From Chromobotia macracanthus (taxonomy: Eukaryota > Chordata > Actinopteri > Cypriniformes > Botiidae): 64,000 nucleotides of DNA. The notes below the pieces were generated by a model. The model did no database searches, had not been told where the DNA came from, and worked only from the letters and a program-made list of their open reading frames with translations. Each line of letters begins with the position of its first letter. Positions within the stretch are counted from its first letter, which is position 1. The stretch is from assembly GCA_036877525.1 (NCBI GenBank), contig JAZGTH010000008.1, positions 10,880,001 through 10,944,000 on the forward strand. The letters run 5' to 3'. Positions 38,201 to 50,000 of this stretch are shown one piece after another. A program made the translations under genes and the position numbers.

Positions 38201-41200
38201 ACATATCCAAGATTTTAGGGGAGGAAACCACTGCTTTGTTAACTAGGTGTTTGCTGATGTTTGGCCCACATTTACCCACACGCCGGCCCCCGGCAAGCCC
38301 CTGGTTTGATGCCCATGGGTCCAGAGGAACCTGCAGAGCCACAGTGCCTTCCGTCCTGGTGTCGCACACTAACCCTTCCCCTGCCTCTCATACCCCTGTC
38401 CTCTCTCTCAATGTGATCGACTCAGTCACACTACGCCTTAACAAGTCCCCGTGTGCGCTGTCTGCTGGGCTTTATAATGACAGGGAGGCACGGTTATATG
38501 ATGGGGAAGTTACTCTGAGAGTAATGAAGGGAAGTGACAACCAAGTTCTGTCAGGGTGTCCATCTTGGCTCTCTGTTTCTTAACAATGCTTCCTCAAGTG
38601 GATGGCAGCCATTTTTGATTCGTCTCACTTTGCTTGTTCAGAGAGTTGCATCGAATATCAGAGGGATTGTCGTACTTTCTCAGGTCTTTAGCAAAAGGAA
38701 GGCTTATTTTCGTCAGGCATGAACGTTACTTGGACCTTTTGCATGGTTAATATTATCCCCATTTAGAAGTTCTCTTAGTCTTGTATTCTTTTGCCCAAAA
38801 GACTTGAAATGACGTTGAAATGCCGGAATTTTTCCTGTTGAAGACATGGTTCAACAGGTTATTAATAGGATTTGTTTATTACTGGTCAAAAATAGATGGC
38901 AACAGGTGGTTTTTAAGGGGTGCACCATTCTTTGGCTCTGCTTGTTCATCGGTTTCGGTTCTGACCCTCTTTTGCTCTCAGCATCATTGTATTTCTATTT
39001 CTTTGTTTTTAACTTGCATATTCATTTCCTGTGCCAACAGAAAGTCATTTTCTGTTTGCAACACTTTTTAAAGTGAACCATCTCAGACACACACACATTT
39101 GCATTTGAGCATGTGTTGTTTCGTTTCGTCTTAGTGAAACAACCTTTATCTTTTTAGTTTGTTTGTTTTACACAAAATAAGGGCTTTCCTACAACGGTTG
39201 AGTGCTGCCAAAACAAGTCACCCTGTATGTAGCTACACCACTTCCTGTGGTCTCCCTTTGTACAGAACAAAACTACGTGTGTGTGCATGCTAATGTGTGA
39301 GGGGAACTGGATATTTGGGAGGGGGGTGATGGGTAATGTAGTTTTTTCTTGTATGTATGAGATCAAGAATTTTAGGCACAGCTGTGGCCAGCACAGGCAT
39401 TGTGCATGCCAAAAAAAAAAGTTTAAATATATAATATCAGAAAGGGACAGAAATCGTCATTCTGTTGTGCACTCTGTTGTGAGTATTTTAGTGCTGGGTT
39501 TGCCAATTCATTTGTGCTCAGCATCTACCATCACATGTTTCACTTTCATCTGCTCATGTGTTCCTCATCCAAGACTGAAAGATTGGATATGGAGTCATCA
39601 CGACTGTTTCCATGCACCAGAAGACTGGAGGGGTTGGGTTTATCTGTGTGACAGTGGGGAAAGTCTTCAGCGAGTGTGTATGCATGTGTCTGTGAGCTGA
39701 TATGAAGGCAAGTTGTTCTATAGTGCCTTACAATAAACAGTTTTCCATCAAAGTTATACGACCATAGGAAATAAAGTCACAGCAAAAGCAAAGAGGGTCG
39801 GTTGTCTAAACACCATCATGGTCTACGTCATGTTTGTACCTTAATCCAGCTGTCTGTCCATGTCTGTCTCACTTGATTAGGTCATCAGTGATGATTTTGT
39901 TGAGCCTGTCATATCTCTCTTGTTCTCCACTGTAATTCTTGTATAATCTCATTCATAAACTTCCTGCAGCATTCTGTGTGTTCCTCCTTTTTCTTCAGCA
40001 TTGTCATGTTTCTTCTGCTTTCTGTTTCTCATCCAAGTTCTACTGTTTTTTGTCAGAATTTCAAACACATCTGGTCTGTTAGGAAAAGATTTATCAGATT
40101 TATTCTAACTTAGAGTTGTCTTATATTGAAAATAATCTAAGATGTATTATTTTCCTACAAATATATTAAAGGATTAATAGAAATGATCAGTAATGATATC
40201 CTAAAAGAGACTTTTATTTATCATAGCGTTTATTAAAACATGAGCCACAAATTTAATTGCACCGGCAGTTCTGCAGTTGACAGAACAGCGTTTAAACATG
40301 TAGCAGTGAATAAAATACTGAAAAAATTAATGTGAAATCAGCATTGCGGTTCTGTGACAGGAAGTGGATCGTGGGAAAGTGGCTTTCACCCTCATCAGCA
40401 ATAGTGTGTTCACGGCACTATTATGTGTTGCAGGGAAATGAGTGTGTGAGAGTGTGTGTGGAGGAAGTAACTGCAAGTGTGTAGCCACTGTCACCATGAC
40501 AACCATAAACCCATACCACCTCTCCTTAATTACCCATAATTCCACCCACACACTATCAACTGGAACCATTTAGAAGCAAAAGAGGAAGTTTAAAGTAAAA
40601 AAAAAAATGGCCATGATATAGAGAGGTATTTAATTATTGATTTGCATGTGCGATGTGCATGCCACTATGTGGGTTAACAAGTCAACTTCAGGAATTATAA
40701 AATATAAAAAGAAATATAAAGAAAAAGAGTATATATATATATAATATATATATATATGTATAAATATAGATAGATGTTTTTATGAGCAATGTGTTGCTTT
40801 TTCTTCTATTTTTAAAAACCGAAAAGACAAAAAAGAGCACCAAAAGGAAAAAAAAACTGAGATATGACATCAGTGATGAATAAAAATCATAGAATGTTTG
40901 TTTGTTACTATTGCCAACCGTTCTCTTAGAATTGTGGGTAAGGCGAGCACACAACATGCTGTGGAAATGTATTGCAGAAATTTTAAAAAGATATCCAGTA
41001 GCTCTCGGTTTTGAGAAACTGCAACTCTGTCGGACTTAAGAAGAAATCCAAACCCTTTTGCTGATGTTGAGCTGTGAAAGAGGCTGCCTGAATCTGGTGA
41101 TGTTACACATTTATTCTGGCTATGAAAAAATGCCCCCTTTTCTCTCTCCTCTGTCTCTCTGCTGTTTCTACCAGTGCATTTTGTAATTCTGAACAAAAAT

Positions 41201-41240
41201 CTTCCTAAAGAACCTGAATAAAAACAGAGAGAATGCATTC
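35238..41240 (+). other. Probable cacna1a 3'UTR and downstream sequence; end uncertain
   Basis: No coding homology follows the stop. AATAAA occurs at 35755, 40309 and 41217, so a long or alternatively ended 3'UTR is possible; none can be chosen from sequence alone. Simple TA runs occur at about 36196-36218 and 40731-40757. The rest is unremarkable AT-rich sequence. Confidence 0.4.
36196..36218. repeat. (TA)n microsatellite
   Basis: Short TA run in the sequence after the cacna1a stop. Confidence 0.9.
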
Positions 41241-43350
41241 CAACTGATTCTTTACAATCTCTTGCCTTCAGATTTACTGTGTTGCGTGTGTGAATGTGTA
41301 TTTCTGATTCAAGCCTTCGCAAAACTCTTTGGTGAACATTTGTAGACAACAAAAGTCTCTCTTTGACACATAAGATCACACCTACAAATACCTGAAAGGG
41401 ATTCAGTCATGATTAAGGGTTCAGGTGGAGGAAATGACACCACACACAAACAGCTGTTCAGGGTGTGATCATGATTAAGGATCTGAGCTGTTAACCCAAC
41501 GAGTAAATGTTTAATCCCAGGTAAAGGTGTCTCAGGAAATGAAGAATTACTGACTGCATCTAAACACAGCTATGAAAACTTCCTATGTAAGAATCACCAC
41601 TCACTACAAGGCAATTTCCATGAAAATTGTACAAATAAGACCTCTTACAAACACAATACATTTGTTTCCTATCAACAAAATGATCCGTGAAAGGAAGTGT
41701 TATTGTTCCAAAAATTGCTTTGTTTTCAATTTATTTCCTGTTTGCATGCCACTTGCCATAATTTGTGACGTATTGATGACTGTTTAAACTCCTGGTTTGT
41801 GTGATCAGCAGTGTACATTAAAGAATATTTAAATGAAATGAATTAAACACAACATCTCAATAGCATTTATATTATTAAATCACTTTTAAATAGCATTTTC
41901 TAAAATTGAATCCTAACAAAAGACTAGTTAGTTTGGGACCAAATATTGGTTTGTATTTAATTAATGATAAACATCTATTTCCCATAAGTGAAAGAAAATC
42001 TAACAGTCATGTGGCACATTTTAGACTAGCCACTTTTCATATTCATTGTAGCTAGATAAAAATAGTAAGAGACTATTTATGGCAGTATTAATATAAATAA
42101 GCCATGTGAGTTGCGAGACTTCTATTTACACCCCATGGAATCTGTGGATTGCCATAAATTAAAAACAATATACGTAAAACTGCAGATAACATGATAATCT
42201 TTTCCTACACCTCTTCACAATTACGCACAAACCGTGACAAATCCTCCTAAACTCTTTGCTCTCCCTCATTTAATTTCCCCCACCTTCTTGTTGTGTTACA
42301 AAAGACCCACAAAAAGACCACCATGAAGGAAATGGGCCTCTACCAGAAACCTGCTTGAGGTTACACCCTGTTCACACCTGACCACGTTCATGTAACAGGC
42401 AGATTTACTTGAGTTTCATACTACTAAAACTGAATTCAGATTTCGGTAATTAACCGTAAGAGTGAACGAGTTTCAGTGAATAATCAACCTGTGCAATAAT
42501 CTCACTGCAGTTTCCCAGTGGAGGATTTTGTCACTTGAAAATAGCCTCTCACAGACAACTTCCTGTCTCTTTAATCCGCTCATGGAACCGCAGACTCCCA
42601 CCTGACACAGTGACAGGGAGTTACACACACACCTAGGCAGACCCACCCGCACACCATCAATGCAGTGATTCAAAGTTACTCACGCTTGTCACTTTGCTAC
42701 GGAGGTCATTCATGGTTTCAGTTGCTTTTGTGTCCCATTTAGAAAGTTACACGCTCATTAAGCATCACAGTTTGTCTCCGTCTACTGCAATACTGGGCAC
42801 AGTGAGACTCAAGAGTCCAAGACACAACATTATACTATATAAAGAAGTGATTAAAATGCATGCCGAGTCCTACAGACTCTGGTTTCACCGTCCCACATTA
42901 ATTATTTCACATTGTGCTCAACTGAAGTCAGTTTTCAGTGCTGTTAGGTTCTCCTACACGCTTGATGACAACATAGTCTGACTTTGGCTCGTATAGCAGA
43001 AGGATGTGTATGTGTTTCAAAAAGAGAAATGTTCATGATTCATGCAGCATGTTCAGGCAGGTCTCGCTGACTAATCGAGGGAAACTACACTCTTGTTTCC
43101 AGCTGTTGCCTGTATCACCACCCACATGAAGAGGTCACAGAGGGTGATGTGTGCATGATCCAGTGATGAATGGCTGCGGATGAACCACACGTTAATCATG
43201 TGATCTTGTGAAATCTCAACCTTCTTTCAACACACACTTAAAATTTAGTCTAAAGTAAAAATGTTTCGCCAAAGTAACTCTTGAGAACCATCCGGTGCTC
43301 AAGGGTTAGTATGAGTCTGAGTGGTTAAATCACATCTAAACAACAGGATG
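41241..43350. other. Intergenic region cacna1a - ier2 (convergent genes)
   Basis: No coding block, RNA gene or complete element was recognised in these 2.1 kb. The two genes end towards each other here. Confidence 0.5.
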
Positions 43351-43364
43351 CTTTTAAAAAGTGT

Positions 43365-43370
43365 TTTATT
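43365..43370 (-). terminator. ier2: ier2 polyadenylation signal AATAAA
   Basis: AATAAA on the minus strand (TTTATT at 43365-43370), about 430 bases after the ier2 stop. It implies a short 3'UTR typical of immediate early genes. It is the best signal in the expected place; cleavage itself is not visible. Confidence 0.55.
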
Positions 43371-43798
43371 GCGACCAAATAACACCGGACAGCTTTCTGT
43401 TTCATAGGATTTCACAGTCTCTGTCGTAACAGATTGATCAGTACATGATAAGTGTGTGCAAGTGATCAGTTTTAACACATTCTGGCAAAGACATCTTAAC
43501 ATCACAATGTGCAACTGTATAAACAAGATGACTGATCTGACAGCAGTTCTCCACAGTGAAGGAAACGAGTCTCCTACAGTTCAAACGTGAGGCATCAGCT
43601 GGTATCGGACTCATCGGACTCATCTCGGGTCTGGGACCGCTCGGAGATCCCTCTCTCCGTCCTTCATTTCTGCGCGTCGGGGCCCCTTCTTGCGCGCTCC
43701 TCAGCCGTCTGGCGAGCTGTTGCGCACGGGTGCCGCAACGGGTATGTGGTCCGTTGCGAGCCAGGACAATTCCCACCTTATTATCCAAAGCGTCTCGT

Positions 43799-44311
43799 TC
43801 AACACGCCACGATGGCCCGAGTGCCTGGGAAGGGTGTCAGGGTTTCAGTCTGGCGACAGCTGGTGCCATTACTTGCTCTTAAAACCTCGCCCTGACCGTG
43901 TTGCCTCTCCTCGTCGGTGTCCATTCTGGCCTTCTTGGGAGGCAGATAGTCGGGTTCGAGCCACGTCTTACCGCGACGCTTCCTGGAGTAGCGAGCAGAT
44001 GTGCCTTGATTCTCTTTGTCCTCCTCCGGATTCACTTCGGGTTCACGGGTGATCACCTCCACCGGGGGTGGAGAGTCGCTGACCGCGGCTTGATCTTTAC
44101 CGGTGTCCATGGGTTCCTCCAGGGCGCACGGAACGACCTGCTCCTCCTCCGGCTCCCCGGGCAGCAGGGCGGAGTGGTAGATGTCCCGGGCGGCTCTCAT
44201 GGTCATGGAGAGCATGAGACTCCGGTGAAGTCTCAGTCCCCCCCGTTGGGTCCTTGAGGAATACAGTTTACTGACAGATAAAGCCATTACTCTTCTGGCC
44301 TCTAGATCCAT
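43799..44311 (-). CDS. ier2: ier2, immediate early response 2
   Basis: Single-exon gene, 170 aa. The N-terminal block MDLEARRVMALSVSKLYSSR followed by TQRGGLRLHRSLMLSMTMRA is the IER-family signature. The middle is acidic and Pro-rich. Basic clusters SRKRRGKTW and PPKKAR look like nuclear localisation signals, and the end RAIVAC resembles human IER2 RAVVAF. IER2 is a growth-factor-induced nuclear protein acting in transcription and PP2A regulation. The start is the first ATG and aligns with the family start. At 170 aa it is shorter than human IER2 (about 223 aa), mainly in the C-terminal half. It is convergent with cacna1a and divergent from stx10, as in human. Teleosts may hold two copies; a or b cannot be assigned. 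Confidence 0.9.
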   Translation of the reverse strand: MDLEARRVMALSVSKLYSSRTQRGGLRLHRSLMLSMTMRAARDIYHSALLPGEPEEEQVVPCALEEPMDTGKDQAAVSDSPPPVEVITREPEVNPEEDKENQGTSARYSRKRRGKTWLEPDYLPPKKARMDTDEERQHGQGEVLRASNGTSCRQTETLTPFPGTRAIVAC

Positions 44312-44383
44312 GGTTCCTAAATGTTCGCAACGGGTGGAGTGATGCGGTTCTTTTGTCTTTTATTGACGTCTATACGGGCTTTC

Positions 44384-44390
44384 ATTTATA
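44384..44390 (-). promoter_or_regulatory. ier2: ier2 TATA box
   Basis: TATAAAT on the minus strand, about 75 bases upstream of the ier2 ATG, predicting a start near 44355-44360 and a short 5'UTR. Confidence 0.65.
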
Positions 44391-44496
44391 GCCCTCTGCT
44401 CTTTGCTCTGTGGGGGTATGTTGATGTGTGTCCTCTCATGGGGTTGTTCAACTCAACTTTTTCTCTTGCCCGGGTGAGGTTTTATGTGCGCTCCGG

Positions 44497-44548
44497 TGAC
44501 GTAACGAGTTTCGATTCCACGCCCCTCCCACCCCGTCAAGCTACGTCA
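44497..44548 (-). promoter_or_regulatory. ier2: Proximal CRE-like sites and GC box of ier2
   Basis: TGACGTAA at 44497-44504 and TACGTCA at 44542-44548 flank a GC-rich CCCCTCCCACCCC stretch (44522-44534). They lie about 110-160 bp upstream of the TATA box. CREB/ATF sites at this distance are standard in immediate early promoters; binding is inferred. Confidence 0.5.
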
Positions 44549-44837
44549 TAACGCGGCAGCCCTGCTGAAGTATCGTGACGGCATCTGTCCGATGTGCTTG
44601 AATCGGATGCCTGTCGGTACGGTAATGAAACGAGAGGAGATCTCAGGAGATCTGATTCTCAAATGATCATCACTTATTCAGCACTTTCATTTATGGGAGC
44701 CGACTGATGCAATGCATTAAACATTAAGTAAGCGAAGCATTAGGGTGTAGGGGAAATAGTATGCAGGTGCATCATTCTACTGCACAATAAACTGTAGAGA
44801 ATAAAAAAAAGAAAAGAATAAAAAAAGAATAAACTTC

Positions 44838-44859
44838 TTTTTCTTTCTTTCTTTCTTTT

Positions 44860-44902
<43 letters not shown>

Positions 44903-44920
44903 CTCTCTCTCTCTCTCTCA
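44838..44920. repeat. (TTTC)n-(TC)n microsatellite
   Basis: A TTTC tetranucleotide run grades into TC, lying between the ier2 core promoter and its CArG/CRE module. Confidence 0.95.
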
Positions 44921-45036
44921 TGTTTTATTTAATTCTGTATTTATATAATATCTGTAATTAATATCTGTAGTGAGTTGCATGATGTGTACTCGGTGTTGCT
45001 CGGAAGCATACTTGCACACTTGTTTTCTCTGTGGCC

Positions 45037-45149
45037 GACGTCACCTGCGACCATATTTGGAACATCCGCCTGGTCTCCGGGGAGCTGTGGAAAAGCCGTG
45101 ACGCGTCAGCGGGCACAGTGGTGGTGACGTCACCGCAGCCCATATTTGG
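45037..45149 (-). promoter_or_regulatory. ier2: Upstream SRF/CREB module: two CArG boxes around a palindromic CRE
   Basis: CCATATTTGG, a consensus CArG box, occurs at 45051-45060 and again at 45140-45149. Between them are TGACGCGTCA (45099-45108) and the perfect CRE TGACGTCA (45125-45132); GACGTCAC starts at 45037. The module is about 660-760 bp upstream of the ier2 TATA box and 1.8 kb from stx10. IER2 is an established SRF target, so assignment to ier2 is likely but inferred. Confidence 0.6.
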
Positions 45150-45347
45150 ACTTGTCACCGGTCCAAAATCACCGCCCCTTCTGCTCACATGCGATTGAGG
45201 TCAGCTGGCAGCTGCCACTCACAGCAAATACTGGAGCTTTTTATTTTAATTGTATTATTTTTTTTCATTGTTTAGACGTTATGTTAACGTTACTGTTTAG
45301 TTATAAGAACGTTATTCAAGCGGTTCTAATTCTGCAAATTTAAAACA

Positions 45348-45350
<3 letters not shown>

Positions 45351-45435
<85 letters not shown>

Positions 45436-45436
45436 G
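45351..45436. repeat. (TC)n-(TA)n-(TATG)n compound microsatellite
   Basis: Three simple runs follow one another. They directly abut a partial MITE copy (45437-45545). Confidence 0.95.
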
Positions 45437-45545
45437 TCATATCACATATAAAAACGTTCTACTAATGCTTTTGATAACGTTGAGAGAGCTTTCATGGGAT
45501 GTTAGCCAATGTTTTTGGGAACATTCCCTATTTAGCATGGATATT
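45437..45545. mobile_element. MITE family A fragment, reverse orientation
   Basis: AAAACGTTCTACTAATGCTT, then GATGTTAGCCAATG and GGAACATTCCCTATTTAGC, the reverse complement of the family's left third. Confidence 0.75.
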
Positions 45546-46984
45546 GGTCTGGTTAGTGTTCTGTTTTTTATAACAGAAAAGAGGAAAGAAGGAAATTGTA
45601 TTTTTTATTACACCAGGGAATTTTACCGTAAAACTTTTGTCAACAGTGTCAAGCTGCTTGTAAAAATAACTTCCGTATTACTGTTCTCTGACAAACTACA
45701 TTCCATGCAATAATGCCTCCAGTTAGGACCGCCCATGCATTTTAATTCTCGAGCTGTGATCACACACACAGAGCTCTGAAGTTATGTTAGTGACGACCTC
45801 TCTGAATCAAAAGCGTTTCACTCTGTTTGTGAGGACATTTTCACACACACATGCACACTGATACACCCTGCAGGAAGGGGGGTGGGGGGGCATTTACAGG
45901 TTTGGCTATACTGTGTGTGTGTGAATATGTGTGTGTGAACAGGAAACAGAGAGTGTAGAGACGGAGGAAGGCAGGAGACAGGAAGGAAAGAGACTTTCAG
46001 AGGTGGGGGAGGAAGTGAGGGAGAATAGTGTTAATAAAGGAGCAGGAGAGGCGACCACATGACAGGATCTCTGGCAGGAACAGACATATGGGAATCAATG
46101 TATTTAACACACCTCTTGGTTAAATTTATGTCACTTGCCAACTTATTTCAACAGAGCAAGTTTAACACCAAGAGTGTTTAAGCAAATCTAGGCCAGTTAT
46201 CTAATGGAATTAATTATAATTTAGGTCAGGTTGCAACAAATCTGTGCTAACCGTTCTATTTTGGAAATAACACACAGTGCTAAAATACTGAAATTGTTCT
46301 TTCTGAGAAAGCCTGGGATGAGGGTATAGATCATTTATACAATCAGTGTCTTATTAGTATGAGATAATCCAAAGATTTAAATAGTGACTGCAAATACAGA
46401 CATTAAATTGTTGCCTGGCTGCAAGAACATTGTTTAAACATTTTGTAATTCTGTAATTTTTTTACATTTTCCACTAGCCACTTAAGAATCATGTTATTGA
46501 TACAACGTTAAAAAAACATTACTGCAAGAACGTTTGCTAACTTTGACGGAACTATTAGACATTAATGAATGTTCTTGGAACGTTCTCTGTTATCTGAGAA
46601 CACCTAGACAAAGTACATAATTGCTAAGCAGAAACAACTTTATTAATACTTTAAGTATAATATCCAAACTCATAATGATCCTTAACAGTAATGTTATTTT
46701 TTTTAAGATTTTGATTTTGTTAAGATTTGGTTTAACAATATTGAGAGAAAAAAAAAACATTTTAAAGACTATTCTGAAATATGGGTGCTTTGTATTTCAA
46801 AATAAATATTGGTATTAAAAAGATTATAGTTTTTATAGAGTTTTATAGAGATTATAGAGTATAGATTATAGGACAGATAACTAGTACACGGACGGGACTT
46901 TTATTTTGAAACCCTCCGTACAGACGCTTGACGTGGCCCGTCTTGCCGCTGGCTTCACGTAGCTCCCGTAAAAGAGGAGCTGAT
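45546..46984. other. ier2-stx10 intergenic region and stx10 promoter/5'UTR
   Basis: The region contains a MITE copy (46420-46592). The last about 130 bp before the stx10 ATG is GC-richer and probably holds its promoter and 5'UTR. No TATA box is evident there. Confidence 0.5.
46420..46592. mobile_element. MITE family A fragment, reverse orientation
   Basis: The segment reads CTGCAAGAACATTG … TACTGCAAGAACGTTTGCTA … GGAACGTTCTCTGTTATCTG, reverse complement of the family. It is upstream of stx10. Confidence 0.7.
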
Positions 46985-47019
46985 ATGTCGATGGAGGATC
47001 CGTTTTTCGTGGTTAAAGG
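46985..47019 (+). CDS. stx10: stx10 exon 1
   Basis: ATG followed by SMEDPFFVVK and two bases of Gly; donor gtaagc. MSxEDPFFVV is the invariant start of the syntaxin-6/10 family, fixing this ATG. The exon is 35 coding nt. Confidence 0.95.
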
Positions 47020-50000
47020 GTAAGCAAAGTTATCTTTCTCTTCTCCATTTCGATGTCTGTGTTGTTTTTTGGTCTGAAAGAGAGAGTTTATGATGTCGGC
47101 TTAAGAAACGGGTCAGTGAAGCAGCACAATCACTACTTGTAGCTCCAGTTTCACTTTGGGTGTCCCCATATTGCCTTCCTTAAAACCACAATTAATCTCT
47201 AAATGTGTGGCTGGTGCAGACATATAACAGTGTTGCTGTTGTTAAATGTTGTTAAATTCAGCTCAGTCTCAGAGTTCACATCTGGCTACAGTTGATAGGT
47301 TAGTTATAATGTGTTATAATGTAAAAACTGTTCCCAGCACAGTTTTATGATGTTTACTGTGTGTTCTTGCCTCCCTTTTACTTTACCATTATAAAACACC
47401 AATGAGTCCTTGTCATGTTGCATTGACACAATGCGACAGTCTTACAGAGTTTATTCTGTCACCACAACCTGACAACAACAACACTACACTTGTGACATCT
47501 GTACTGTAATAGTGTGCAGGTGATAAACACCATTCATTTTGTGTCAGTAATGAGGAGTTCACGGTGTACTCTGATCCTCTCTGGCAGGGAGGTGCAGAAG
47601 GCCCTTTCCAAAGCACAGGGGCTGTATGAGCGCTGGGAGGAGCTGCTGCAGGAGGAAACCCCAGTCAGCAGAGACGAGCTGGACTGGAACACCAATGAAC
47701 TCCGTAACTGCCTGAGAGCCATCGACTGGGATCTAGAGGACCTGCATGAAACCATCAGTATCCCCTCAAGCTTCTCTAGGTTGTGGTCGTCAGAACGTTT
47801 CCATTAAGTAACAAAATGTTATAAAAAAAGTTCTAGGAAGTTCTGAGTTATTTAAACTTCTGTAACATTAACAATGTTCAACGTTCGACAACGTTCCCTG
47901 TTGGGAAAGAGACTAAAGGAGATGAAGGAGATGAACTTTGAAGATAAAAAGCCTAAAAAAAAATTTTAATTTTGTATTTTAAATTTTGAGTTGATGGGAA
48001 TTTTAAAGGTTGTATTTCCAGACTGGATAAAGTTACAGATAATGGAATTTTCTGGAGTGACTCTGTATGTGTCTAGGTGTAGTTCTCCACAATATTTGAT
48101 TACCTGTAAATTGTTCTTTGTGACTGTGATCTCTATATAATGATAAAAATAAAATCTGCATCCAGGAATCATTGACAGCTGGAAAAATATATTCTGTGGC
48201 CACACACAATGGCAAGCCTTAGGGTTAAAACAATGAGTGTTATATAGTCTTATATATAGTTAAATATGTTTTTATAGTCCTTGACCATATCAGGCATTGT
48301 TGAGGCAAATCCCGGAAAATTCCGTTTAGGAGAACATGAATTACAGGAGCGGCGGGACTTTGTGTTGCGGACACGGAAATCTGTCCAGGTGCCAGTGCTT
48401 CTCCTATGTTTTTTTTACGCTGGTGTCTACGCTGTTTATGTGTATTTATGATTGTCTGTATGTGTGTAGATGATGAAGGATCACCTCGCTAGTCCTTCAG
48501 CTGTGGCTCAGGCAGAGAAGAAGAACAAACAAGCTCTGCTGGGAGCCACAGTGAAGGACCGTTATGCCGGCCTGGAACCACACCTGGTGTCTGCAAACTC
48601 CAGATACATTCAGGAGCAACAAGAACAGCAGCAGGTAAAACAGTTAACAAAACAATCAACGTTTTATATCGATAAAAATCAGTTAAAAGAAAATAAACTA
48701 TTCTCAAAAGAAGACTTCTGAAGTTGTGTAGTGTTTATTGATTTTTTGTTAAGAAATTGCAGATTTAATCTAATTGGGGCCATCACAATGTCCGATTTTC
48801 ACTACGTGATTATCGTGGCCAAAAGAATTCAAGATAACAATATGATCACGAAACCTGCTCAACTTTTTAAAAATACCTGATGAATTCATCTTTAATTTTG
48901 TTTTGTGTTGTCTCTTTTATTGTCTATTAGATCACGTTCAAAACACTAGTGTAGAGAATTTGTAAATATTGTGGCTACAAAATGTTAAAACGTTAAGTGG
49001 CTGCAATACCCTCACCCACTATGGTGTTGAATTATTACGATATTATCATATATGTAGTATTATCACAGTTTCAATAATCATGGTTATTATCACAGTTATT
49101 GACAGGTATAATGCGATACCCCTAAATACAATTACAGTCAAATTCAAAAGCATCATGAGGGATTTGTTTGGTTAATGATGCATTAATTCTGCTTCATCTG
49201 TATGTAGCTGATCATGCAGGACCAGGATGAGCAGCTGGAACTGGTAACTGGCAGCATCCGTGTGCTGAAGGACATGTCCAGCAGGATAGGAGACGAGCTG
49301 GATGAGCAGTCCGTGTAAGTCAACAACATATTCCAGTTTGAATAACTGACTTTAAACGGTGTTCATTTACTTAAACTCATTTTAAGTAACTTCATTTACT
49401 TAAATATTTATTCTTCAGTAGAACAATAAAGAAGATTTTTAGCTGAAACTGTTACCCTTTCTCATTCTTAAACGCAAGTCTGTGGTGCCGTGCTTTTAAG
49501 ATTCAGAAAGGCAGATACAGGCAACACAAAATTGATCTTTTGCGGCTCTTGACAATATCTTGTCTTATGAAGTCTTATGAAGCGAAATGATTAAATTTAC
49601 AAACAAACAGCAAGTTTAATTTTTTGGGTGAACTATCCCTTTAAGCCTTAAAAAAATGCTTGTTTATGCTAATATAAATTCTTCCATTATAGAGTTCCTT
49701 TAGGTCATTGGTAGTGCATGGTGCTAATAATGGAATACATACACTAATAAAATATCTGTTACATAATAGTTATACATAAAGTTATTGGGTAAAGATGTTC
49801 ACTTGAGAAATATTTTATATTGTTCATCTGGTGTCTTCTCCTAGTATGCTTGGTGAGTTTAGTGAAGAAATGGACCAGAGCAGTTCTAGAATGGACTCAG
49901 TGCTGAAGAAGATGGAGAAGGTTTCACACATGACCAGCAGTAAGTGCTTGTAATCTTTACTGTGTTCCTCATAACTCACTCTATTTATAACTCTGTATGG

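Noticed and set aside
43438..43788. 116-codon minus-strand open frame directly after ier2, as a frame-shifted continuation of ier2
   Set aside because: The ier2 frame already ends in RAIVAC, resembling the family C-terminus, and the extra frame has no recognisable IER sequence.
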